NCBI GenBank assembly: GCA_030621805.1 | Contig: JAUXGY010000102.1 | Span: 1-6,514 of the forward strand | DNA: 6,514 nt | Direction: 5' to 3' | Source of the DNA: Kiritimatiellales bacterium | Lineage (GTDB): Bacteria > Verrucomicrobiota > Kiritimatiellia > Kiritimatiellales > Pontiellaceae | In this document: positions 1-5,638 of the stretch, in pieces | Layout of the letters: every line of letters begins with the position of its first letter | Numbering within the stretch: position 1 is the first letter of the stretch | Program-made: the position numbers and the translations under genes | The notes under the pieces: model-generated | Databases searched by the model: none | What the model saw: only the letters and a program-made list of their open reading frames with translations | What the model was told of the DNA's origin: nothing

Positions 1-42
1 AGAAAAACGGGGTATAGATCGCTTCGGATGGGTCTATTTTTG

Positions 43-58
43 ATATAGTATACTATAT
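43..58. promoter_or_regulatory. Perfect 16-bp palindrome, candidate operator
   Basis: The sequence ATATAGTATACTATAT reads identically on both strands and is centred at 50.5. A GT-AT-AC core resembles the loose GT...AC half-site pattern of GntR-type operators, but that resemblance is weak and AT-rich palindromes are common. The palindrome is directly visible; operator function is inferred. Confidence 0.4.
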
Positions 59-94
59 ATTTTACCCAGAATATGGCCAATATTACGCTATTTT

Positions 95-110
95 ATATAG
101 AATACTATAT
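95..110. promoter_or_regulatory. Second near-palindromic 16-bp dyad
   Basis: ATATAGAATACTATAT matches its own reverse complement except for one pair (101/104). It differs from the dyad at 43-58 by one base. Its centre (102.5) is 52 bp from the first dyad centre, close to five turns of B-DNA, so a protein bound at both sites would sit on the same face of the helix. This suggests a two-site operator, but no regulator gene is present in the window to support it. Confidence 0.35.
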
Positions 111-126
111 CAAAAACAAACCCATC

Positions 127-263
127 TCCGGGCTTATTTCCCTTTAAAACTGATCCGTAAGTATCTTTGGTTTCCCCGTTTTAGAACAAAAGCGAGGCAA
201 TAAAAAGCGGGGCATGTTTGTCTTTATTAAACGCGCTCATACTGGGAACATTGCTGGCCATAT
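127..263 (+). other. Gene-free leader before gspI with a weak hairpin (174-212)
   Basis: CCCCGTTTT (174-182) can pair with AAAA-G-CGGGG (203-212, with G207 bulged) around a 20-nt loop. The same CCCCGTTTT is also an exact reverse complement of AAAACGGGG at 4-12, so it has two possible partners. No continuous T-run follows the stem, so it is a poor intrinsic terminator on the plus strand. I see no convincing -35/-10 pair with proper spacing. There is no coding region and no tRNA in this stretch. Confidence 0.3.
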
Positions 264-674
264 ATGAAACACTCATTTGCATCTAAAAAGGGCCTGACGC
301 TCATCGAGGTTTTGATCGCTCTGGTCATCATTACCGTCGGCATTTCCTCTTTAATGGGTGCGATGTCGAGCTGTCTGGGCGTGGTGCGTACGGCACGCAA
401 CCGAGAGGTTGCCCGCGGTCTGGTTCGCCGGGTGAATGTCGAAAACCTGATCGACCGAAAAAAAATTACGGAGACCACGGACTCCGGAGATTTCGAGGAT
501 GTGGATGGATTTACTTGGTGGCGGGAAATCCTGCTGGTGGACGAGGAGGAACGGCCGGGCTTGTTTCTCGTCACGACGCGCGTCCAGTGGGCGGAGCGCG
601 GCCGCGACACCTTCGAGGAGATTACCACCTATAACTATGCGCCGGAATCGGAAAGCGTAACGAGGGAGTTTTGA
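264..674 (+). CDS. gspI: Type II secretion minor pseudopilin GspI-like
   Basis: This 136-residue protein is a minor pseudopilin of the type II secretion apparatus. In known systems GspI nucleates the GspI-J-K tip of the periplasmic pseudopilus. The class III signal peptide is clear: a short basic leader (KHSFASKKG), a cut after G10, then LTLIE with the conserved Glu at mature position 5 (E15). A hydrophobic helix follows (about 11-33, EVLIALVIITVGISSLMGA). The short C-terminal domain ends in alternating beta-type segments around 'LFLVTTRVQW', as in GspI. The ATG is the only possible start, since an in-frame stop lies 36 nt upstream and no other start codon follows that stop. There is no good Shine-Dalgarno at normal distance, only GGGA about 16 nt away. 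Its stop overlaps the gspJ start. The assignment to I rather than H rests on its length and on its position before GspJ and GspK. Confidence 0.85.
   Translation: MKHSFASKKGLTLIEVLIALVIITVGISSLMGAMSSCLGVVRTARNREVARGLVRRVNVENLIDRKKITETTDSGDFEDVDGFTWWREILLVDEEERPGLFLVTTRVQWAERGRDTFEEITTYNYAPESESVTREF
662..668 (+). promoter_or_regulatory. Shine-Dalgarno supporting the TTG start of gspJ
   Basis: GAGGGAG lies inside the last codons of gspI and places a GAGG core 5 nt before TTG at 671. No other ATG, GTG or TTG in this frame lies between the upstream stop (632-634) and the pseudopilin cleavage motif, so this site decides the start. Confidence 0.6.
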
Positions 675-1480
675 AGGTTAAGAACAACCATCCGAGATTC
701 GGCAGACGCTGCGGTTTTACCCTGCTGGAGCTGATCGTGGCCATGGTCATTCTGGTGATTGCGATGTCGATCGTGTTTCAGGCCTTCAGCGGAACACTGC
801 GGGGCTGGAAGCGAGGGACGGAGGTGGTTGATGGAATCAAGCATGGTGATTTTGCCATGAACCAACTCGCTGCGGCGCTGAACTCCACGGTCTATTTCTA
901 CAACCCCAAAAAGAGCTATGCCTTCACCTTTGAGAAAGGATCGCATGGCGGACTGCCCGCCGACACGATCAGCTTTGTGACCGCGAGCAGCGCTTTTATG
1001 CCGAATAACTCGCCCCTCATTAATGGGCCGCACCGAATCAAGATCTATATCGATAACGATGACGATGGCAACCCGGCGCTCTTTAGTCGAGCGGTCCCTG
1101 CCCTTGCCGACTTCGAGGATTTTGAGGCGGAGTTCAATACGGAGCCCTATTTAATTTCGCGCACCATCCAAGGGCTAGAAATTATGGTCTACAACGAGGA
1201 GAATGAGTTCTGGACCACAGAGTGGGTTAAGAAAAACGCGGTTCCGGAGCGCGTAAAGATCATGGTCTATGTGCCTTCGGACGATGATAACGAAGAGCCG
1301 ATTATCTTTACTCGCGTGCTTGATATTCCGGTCGCCAAGTCGGTCAACAAAAAACTGGCCGGCCCATCCTCCGTCAGTCAAGGATCCACAACCGGAGGCA
1401 GTAGTAGACCTCCTGCTAGCGGCTCAGGCTCCAGTGGCGGCCCGTCCATCAATGTTGGAGGGGGCCCTCCCAAGAGATAA
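671..1480 (+). CDS. gspJ: Type II secretion minor pseudopilin GspJ-like, TTG start
   Basis: This 269-residue minor pseudopilin probably sits in the pseudopilus tip complex with GspI and GspK. A basic leader ends at G15, followed by FTLLE with E20 at mature position 5 and a hydrophobic helix (about 16-37). The middle of the protein has the GspJ-like pattern of short beta strands. It includes an acidic turn at 128-133 (DNDDDG) followed by 'LFSR', which resembles the family's 'YxxDxxGxLxR' hairpin and also fits a DxDxDG calcium-loop pattern. Residues 231-269 form a tail with 28 of 39 residues Gly, Ser or Pro, which is absent from typical GspJ of about 200 residues. Translation must start at TTG, whose last two bases overlap the gspI stop (TTGA), indicating translational coupling. 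gspK follows after 4 nt. Confidence 0.85.
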   Translation: MKVKNNHPRFGRRCGFTLLELIVAMVILVIAMSIVFQAFSGTLRGWKRGTEVVDGIKHGDFAMNQLAAALNSTVYFYNPKKSYAFTFEKGSHGGLPADTISFVTASSAFMPNNSPLINGPHRIKIYIDNDDDGNPALFSRAVPALADFEDFEAEFNTEPYLISRTIQGLEIMVYNEENEFWTTEWVKKNAVPERVKIMVYVPSDDDNEEPIIFTRVLDIPVAKSVNKKLAGPSSVSQGSTTGGSSRPPASGSGSSGGPSINVGGGPPKR

Positions 1481-1484
1481 CCCT

Positions 1485-2486
1485 ATGACGCTTCTTCAAA
1501 AAACCCGACCCCGTTCAAAGGAAGGCGCCGCCCTGCTGGTGGCGCTGGCTGTATTGATTATTCTTTCACTAATCGTCGGATCGTTTGCGTTTGAGGTTCA
1601 GCTGGAAGCCATGCTGGTATCGCACAAACGCAAACGTTTCCATGCGGAAATGATGGCCCGCTCCGGAATCGAATATGCCCAAGCCATCCTCGATATGCGC
1701 GGCCAGGCCAAGCAGCTCGAAATCGAGGAGATGGCCGAGGACAAGGATGGCTTTATGAAGGCGGCCCTCTACATCAAGCGCGGCCTCTCCACCACCTCGA
1801 CCATCGAGCTCGGCGAGGGCGAGTTCAGCGTCACACTAGAGTCGGCCGAAGCGGGGCGCAACATCAACCTGCTCACCCGCGAAGAGTGGCTCAGTATTCT
1901 TGAAATGGCCAATGTTCCCTCCACCGACTGGGACACCATGATCGACTGTCTCGAAGATTGGATCGACAAAGGAGATCTCCATAAACTCAATGGAGCTGAA
2001 TCCAACGACCCTTTCTATCAGAATGCAGGGTATCCCGTAAAAAACGGCCCGCTCGATAGTGTCGACGAGCTTCTGCTCATTAAAGGATGGGGCCCCGATA
2101 TACTCTATGGAAAAGAGGCCGACGAAGAGAGCGACGCCATCTTCGGTATTGCCGACCTGCTCACGGTCTGGGGCGACGGCAAGGTCAATCTCAACACGGC
2201 CGGGACCGATGTCCTGCTTAGCTTTGCCGAATACGAAGACTGGGAGCTTGAAGGGGTGATGGAAGCACGCATGGGCTCCGATGGAGAAGGCAATACCCTC
2301 GACGACGGAATCAAGAATCTCGGATCAGTGGGCGCCAATGCCAGCAAATTTAAATTGCAAAGTAATTTTGTGAAGGTAACGTCTATAGGTGATGTTTTTG
2401 AAAAGAAATACCAAATCGACTGCATCTTCCTGGTGGAAGGAAGCAAGCCTACTATTGTCTACTGGGAAGAGGGACAGGTTAAATAA
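1485..2486 (+). CDS. gspK: Type II secretion pseudopilin GspK-like (tip)
   Basis: This 333-residue protein is the large minor pseudopilin that caps the pseudopilus in known systems. The leader (KTRPRSKEG) ends at G14, followed by AALLVALAVLIILSLIVG, the hydrophobic N-terminal helix. Mature position 5 is Val19 rather than Glu, as is usual for GspK and consistent with a terminal subunit. The large globular part carries family-like motifs: CLEDWIDKGD (155-164) and LTVWGDGKVNLNTA (226-239), both characteristic of GspK helical domains. ATG 1485 was chosen because it lies 4 nt after the gspJ stop, has AAGAGA about 7 nt upstream and gives a normal leader. The frame stays open upstream to 1269, but that stretch is inside gspJ and would bury the signal. 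gspL follows after one base. Base composition turns AT-rich near the 3' end (about 2340-2490). Confidence 0.88.
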   Translation: MTLLQKTRPRSKEGAALLVALAVLIILSLIVGSFAFEVQLEAMLVSHKRKRFHAEMMARSGIEYAQAILDMRGQAKQLEIEEMAEDKDGFMKAALYIKRGLSTTSTIELGEGEFSVTLESAEAGRNINLLTREEWLSILEMANVPSTDWDTMIDCLEDWIDKGDLHKLNGAESNDPFYQNAGYPVKNGPLDSVDELLLIKGWGPDILYGKEADEESDAIFGIADLLTVWGDGKVNLNTAGTDVLLSFAEYEDWELEGVMEARMGSDGEGNTLDDGIKNLGSVGANASKFKLQSNFVKVTSIGDVFEKKYQIDCIFLVEGSKPTIVYWEEGQVK

Positions 2487-2487
2487 G

Positions 2488-3879
2488 ATGCGAATGCGCG
2501 AGAAGATTGTTACAGCGGTCTGCCGAACGGTTGATGGCATTGAGTGGACCACCGTTAAAGTGGGACAGGACGGTGTCGAACCCGTACAGAAAGAATCGCT
2601 CCCCATGACCTTTTCCGGCGAAACCGCTGAAGAACTCATGGCCTCTATTGAGCTTCCCGAAGAGATTTCCGAGCGCATTAAAGGCGATATCAGTGTGCCG
2701 CTACGCACCGCCGACCTGCTCATGCGAGTCATGGAACTTCCCTCGACGCAGGCCGACGAGATCCGCGACATGACCGCGCTCCAGGTTGATAAGATATCCC
2801 CCTTCCCCGCCGACCAGATCGCCTTTTCTCACGAGATCCTTCGGCAGACCGACGAGACCTCCCTTGTTCTGCTGGCCGCTGCCAAACGGTGCTGCATCGA
2901 TGCCATCGGGGATGCGTTTAAGAAAAAAGGCGTTCGTATCCACAGCATAGATTCACGCATCCAAGGGTGGCTCCAGCTGTTGCAGGACAAAAGACTCGTT
3001 GCACAGGAAGGGTGCGAAATCATCATCATCAACGATGGAATCGACTTCTCACTGGTGGTGGTCGACGACGGAACCCCCATCGCATTCCGCATGCTGCATA
3101 CAGAGCCCGACGAGATGCTTATGGTGGATGACCTCGCCGTCGAAATCGACTACACCCTCACCACCCTCGACACCGAACGCGACCTGTCCGCCCCGTCCAC
3201 CGCTCAGTTCTGGAGCCATAGTAATCTATCAGCCAATGTACGGGCACGCTTCACCGAAAAAAGCGGCCTGAAAATGACCTCCTCTCTACTGGACACCCTT
3301 CCCCCGCTCTCCGAGGGCATCCTCCAACGTGCGCTGGAGGGCCACAGCAGAATCGAACTCATCCCAACCGAATGGATCGAACACGAAAAGAAAAAGCAGT
3401 TAAAGAAAGCAACCATCCGAACCAGCGCCATGGTGTTGGGCGCATGGCTGGTGATCGTCCTAATCTTCTTTACCATCTACCAGATTCGCAACATCCATCT
3501 TGCATCGGTCAAAAAGAAGGCCGACGCCATTGCCCCCGAAGCGGCTCAAGCCCTCGAAAATCGGCAAAAACTAAAAGCCCTCAAAGGGTACACCGACCGC
3601 TCCGACTCCGCCCTTGAATGTCTACGGGAAATCACCCGCCTCCTCCCCATCGGCGACATTGAATTTGTTTCCTACAACTACGATAAAAACAAAGGCGTCT
3701 CGATCCGCGGCACCGCCGGGAACGACCAGCAGGTGGATGATTATTTCGTGGCACTGGCCAACTCGCCGCTGTTTGAACGGCTCAAGGATCAGTCCATGAG
3801 CACCAAGACCACCAAGGGCGTCCGTCGCACCGTCTTCTCCGCCACGCTAACCTTGCCCTCCGAGGAGGATGGAAAATGA
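2488..3879 (+). CDS. gspL: GspL-like inner-membrane platform protein with PilM/PilN-like halves
   Basis: This 463-residue bitopic membrane protein is expected to connect the secretion ATPase (GspE) in the cytoplasm to GspM and the pseudopilus. Residues 1-300 look like the actin-like cytoplasmic domain of GspL/PilM. They include the segment 'LPSTQADEIRDMTALQVDKI' with 'SPFP' directly after it (84-107), which matches the PilM-type pattern for ExxxPF regions. A single transmembrane helix lies at about 312-331 (TSAMVLGAWLVIVLIFFTIY) after a lysine-rich stretch. The periplasmic part starts with a probable coiled segment (335-370). It ends in a PilN-like ferredoxin-fold region (about 372-460) with 'LREITRLLP', 'GVSIRGTA' and 'VDDYFVALANSPLF'. 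ATG 2488 follows the gspK stop by one base and has AGG about 10 nt upstream; ATG 2494 is an alternative. Its stop overlaps gspM (ATGA). It could equally be named a PilM-PilN fusion. Confidence 0.8.
   Translation: MRMREKIVTAVCRTVDGIEWTTVKVGQDGVEPVQKESLPMTFSGETAEELMASIELPEEISERIKGDISVPLRTADLLMRVMELPSTQADEIRDMTALQVDKISPFPADQIAFSHEILRQTDETSLVLLAAAKRCCIDAIGDAFKKKGVRIHSIDSRIQGWLQLLQDKRLVAQEGCEIIIINDGIDFSLVVVDDGTPIAFRMLHTEPDEMLMVDDLAVEIDYTLTTLDTERDLSAPSTAQFWSHSNLSANVRARFTEKSGLKMTSSLLDTLPPLSEGILQRALEGHSRIELIPTEWIEHEKKKQLKKATIRTSAMVLGAWLVIVLIFFTIYQIRNIHLASVKKKADAIAPEAAQALENRQKLKALKGYTDRSDSALECLREITRLLPIGDIEFVSYNYDKNKGVSIRGTAGNDQQVDDYFVALANSPLFERLKDQSMSTKTTKGVRRTVFSATLTLPSEEDGK
3862..3868 (+). promoter_or_regulatory. 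Strong Shine-Dalgarno of gspM
   Basis: GAGGAGG lies 7 nt before ATG 3876, inside the last codons of gspL. It fixes the gspM start and supports reinitiation at the ATGA overlap. Confidence 0.75.
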
Positions 3880-4424
3880 ATATTTCCAAACGAGAAATGA
3901 CCCTCGGGGTTCTAACGCTAACCGCCGTCCTGATTGGAAGCACGTGGTATATGGTCGACAGCAAGGTCGAGCCATGGAAAAGCAAAGCCATACAAATCGA
4001 AAAGCTGAAACAACAAACCAGGCACCACCAGACCGCCATCAAGATGCAGGAAGAATGGCTCGGCGAACTCAACGAACTTCAGGCCCAACTCCCGGTGTTC
4101 GATACCCAAAACCGCTCGGTTTCCCCGGAGCTCATGAAAACGATCAAAGCGCTAGCCACCAAGCACAGCATCGCCATCCTCAAAAGTAATCCACGCGGTG
4201 AAAAACCCACCGGGGATCTATTCGAACTCGGCATCAACTGCACCTGGGAAGGATCGCTCGATGCCATGGTGGGGTTCCTTACCGACCTCCAACAGCAAGG
4301 CGTGCGCTACGACGCCCGCACGCTGAGCGTCGTACCCATCGGGAAAAACACAGGGAAACTCAAAGGCAACATGGTCATTCACTGCGCCTTCACCCGCAAA
4401 CCCAACATTCCGGAGAAGCAATAG
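3876..4424 (+). CDS. gspM: GspM/PilO-like inner-membrane platform protein
   Basis: This 182-residue protein has a short cytoplasmic N-terminus (MNISKRE) and one transmembrane helix (about 8-27, ending TWYMV). A heptad-like helical stretch follows (about 35-75, rich in K, Q, E and L), then a small alpha/beta domain (about 85-175). This is the architecture of GspM and PilO, which pair with GspL and PilN in the periplasm. Sequence motifs in this family are weak, so the call rests on topology, size and its place directly after the GspL-like gene. The start overlaps the gspL stop in ATGA. The stop TAG touches the ATG of the hydrolase gene. It could be a PilO-type protein of a type IV pilus rather than a true GspM; the preceding GspK favours type II secretion. 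Confidence 0.75.
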   Translation: MNISKREMTLGVLTLTAVLIGSTWYMVDSKVEPWKSKAIQIEKLKQQTRHHQTAIKMQEEWLGELNELQAQLPVFDTQNRSVSPELMKTIKALATKHSIAILKSNPRGEKPTGDLFELGINCTWEGSLDAMVGFLTDLQQQGVRYDARTLSVVPIGKNTGKLKGNMVIHCAFTRKPNIPEKQ

Positions 4425-5048
4425 ATGAACCTCGAAGCCATCCCCACCGGAGCCTTCGCGGAAATTTGCTACCTCGCTTGGAATGCCAAAAACCAGGCCC
4501 TTATTTTCGACCCCGGCCACGATGCCGACCGCATCCTCCAAGCCCTTAAAACTCGCGACCTCCACGTGGTCGCCTATATTTGCACACACGGCCACGCCGA
4601 CCACATCAATGCCTTGGCCGAAGTGCACCAAACACACCCTGCCCCCATCGCCATGCACGCCCACGATTTGGAATGGGCCTTCACGGCGGTCAACCAGATC
4701 GAACCCCACTACCCCGTTCCGCAGTGCCCCGATGTTGAGGACTACCTCCGGCTCGATACTGCCACCGACTGGAGCTTTGCCGATCTGAACTTCCAATGTA
4801 TACATACCCCCGGTCATACCCCCGGCTCATGCTGCCTGCTCTTCCCTGAAAGCAAAATTCTGATCACCGGCGATACCCTGTTCAAAGGTTCCTGTGGGCG
4901 CACCGATCTCCCCGGTGGCGATGCCCGCCAACTCAAAGAATCGCTCACCATCCTCAAACAGCTCCCCGACGAAACCCGCGTCTACCCCGGCCACGGCCCC
5001 GATACCACCATAGGCATCGAACGCCAAACCAACTTCTTTATGCAATAG
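4425..5048 (+). CDS. Metallo-beta-lactamase-fold hydrolase, glyoxalase II-like (YcbL type)
   Basis: This 207-residue cytoplasmic Zn hydrolase has a complete set of metallo-beta-lactamase motifs: THGHADH at 54-60 (H55, H57, D59, H60), HTPGHTPGS at 127-135 (H131), GDTLF at 149-153 (D150) and YPGHG at 187-191 (H190). These supply both metal sites. The 'GSCGRTDLPGGD' segment (155-166) is typical of short YcbL-type glyoxalase II relatives that lack the C-terminal glutathione-binding domain. The substrate is probably a thioester such as S-lactoylglutathione or another thiol conjugate, but this cannot be told from sequence. No signal peptide is visible. The ATG abuts the gspM stop and has GGAGA 8 nt upstream, so it is very likely co-translated with the secretion genes. 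Codons are strongly C-ending, as in gspL and gspM. Confidence 0.92.
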   Translation: MNLEAIPTGAFAEICYLAWNAKNQALIFDPGHDADRILQALKTRDLHVVAYICTHGHADHINALAEVHQTHPAPIAMHAHDLEWAFTAVNQIEPHYPVPQCPDVEDYLRLDTATDWSFADLNFQCIHTPGHTPGSCCLLFPESKILITGDTLFKGSCGRTDLPGGDARQLKESLTILKQLPDETRVYPGHGPDTTIGIERQTNFFMQ

Positions 5049-5176
5049 CTGAAGATGGGATTACGACCCGCCTGATGCTTTTTATGGAATATCACTTGCA
5101 CTGACTCTGGTACTCGGACCCGAATGGTAATAACCTCCACAACTCTGGCATCTATCTTGCTTTAAATGCTGAAATT
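5049..5176. other. 128-nt intergenic gap between hydrolase and pilin genes
   Basis: I see no strong hairpin with a T-run, so no intrinsic terminator for the operon. TTGCAC at 5096-5101 resembles a -35 box, but no acceptable -10 box lies 16-18 nt downstream. A 13-codon open frame at 5124-5165 has no ribosome site and is ignored. Two copies of ACTCTGG (5104 and 5142) are short enough to be chance. Confidence 0.4.
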
Positions 5177-5638
5177 ATGCGGTCGGTTTATTCAAAAAGT
5201 GGGTTCACGCTCGTCGAAATCATGATTGTCGTGGCAATCATTGGTCTATTGGCGGCGTTGGCTATTCCCAGCATGCGGAACGCGGGAAGCGAGACGCGTA
5301 GCGCACGCTTTGCCCGCGAAATTAAAAATGCCGGCCATGCGTTCGTTCGATACTCTTTTGATCATGGAGAATATCCGAGTGATAAAATGCCGGGACAGAT
5401 GGCCGATGGAATGACGACCTATCTTTCCGGATTCTATTGGGGCGAGGATACCGTGATTGGCGGCCGATGGGATTGGGACTATGAGGTTTTTGGAATCCAT
5501 GCTGGAGTATCGGTTCAATCTCCAAATTGGGGCGACGAGCAGATGCAAAAAATCGATGTAAAGATCGACGACGGCAACCTGGGCACGGGCCAGTTTCGCA
5601 AGCGTTCCGGCGGCTATATCTATATTCTTGAAGAGTGA
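5177..5638 (+). CDS. Type IV pilin-like / pseudopilin protein, stand-alone
   Basis: This 153-residue protein has a textbook class III signal: leader MRSVYSKSG cut after G9, then FTLVE with E14 at mature position 5 and a hydrophobic helix (about 10-31, IMIVVAIIGLLAALAIP). The rest is a small globular domain with 'GEYPSD' (about 64-69), 'IGGRWDWDYEVFG' and 'AGVSV', a pattern I associate with numerous pseudopilin-like proteins of Verrucomicrobiota and relatives. It lacks the calcium-binding C-terminus of a GspG major pseudopilin. It is exported to the inner membrane and, if processed by a prepilin peptidase, could join a pilus or pseudopilus. No good ribosome site precedes the ATG. Codons are less C-biased than in the preceding hydrolase gene, which suggests a separate unit. 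Its last 19 nt overlap the convergent tcdA. Confidence 0.85.
   Translation: MRSVYSKSGFTLVEIMIVVAIIGLLAALAIPSMRNAGSETRSARFAREIKNAGHAFVRYSFDHGEYPSDKMPGQMADGMTTYLSGFYWGEDTVIGGRWDWDYEVFGIHAGVSVQSPNWGDEQMQKIDVKIDDGNLGTGQFRKRSGGYIYILEE

Larger units (their letters stand above)
27..126. repeat. Long imperfect inverted repeat with 33-nt arms
   Basis: Arm 27-59 is the reverse complement of arm 94-126 at 30 of 33 positions, with a 34-nt spacer (60-93). The mismatched pairs are A36/C117, C34/A119 and A52/A101. In RNA read from the minus strand the first two become U-G and G-U wobbles, so a minus-strand transcript would pair better than a plus-strand one. The outer part of each arm is the GATGGGT/ACCCATC segment and the inner part is an A/T-only dyad with a central GTATAC-like core. 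It lies about 140 nt upstream of gspI in a gene-free, AT-rich stretch. No target-site duplication is visible at its ends. It could be a paired operator, a structured RNA element or terminator for a gene to the left, or a small non-autonomous palindromic element. The repeat is certain; its role is not known. Confidence 0.85.

Noticed and set aside
27..126. Inverted repeat as an insertion sequence or CRISPR unit
   Set aside because: There is no transposase, no target-site duplication and only one repeat pair rather than a spaced array.
218..243. TTGTCT ... CATACT as a promoter for gspI
   Set aside because: The spacing is only 14 nt and both boxes are poor matches.
227..628. Minus-strand open frame opposite gspI
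   Set aside because: Ser/Arg/Thr-rich with no motifs, a shadow of the clear GspI frame.
1269..1484. Upstream in-frame extension of gspK
   Set aside because: It lies inside gspJ in another frame and would place 72 residues before the pseudopilin leader; ATG 1485 gives a normal leader.
2389..2487. Upstream in-frame extension of the GspL-like gene
   Set aside because: It overlaps the gspK coding end by almost 100 nt; ATG 2488, one base after the gspK stop, fits operon spacing.
4218..4817. 199-codon open frame on the minus strand opposite gspM and the hydrolase
   Set aside because: It mirrors the strong C-ending codon bias of the plus-strand genes, has no recognisable motifs, and the plus-strand product has full catalytic motifs.
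5124..5165. 13-codon open frame in the hydrolase-pilin gap
   Set aside because: There is no ribosome site and the length is within chance expectation.
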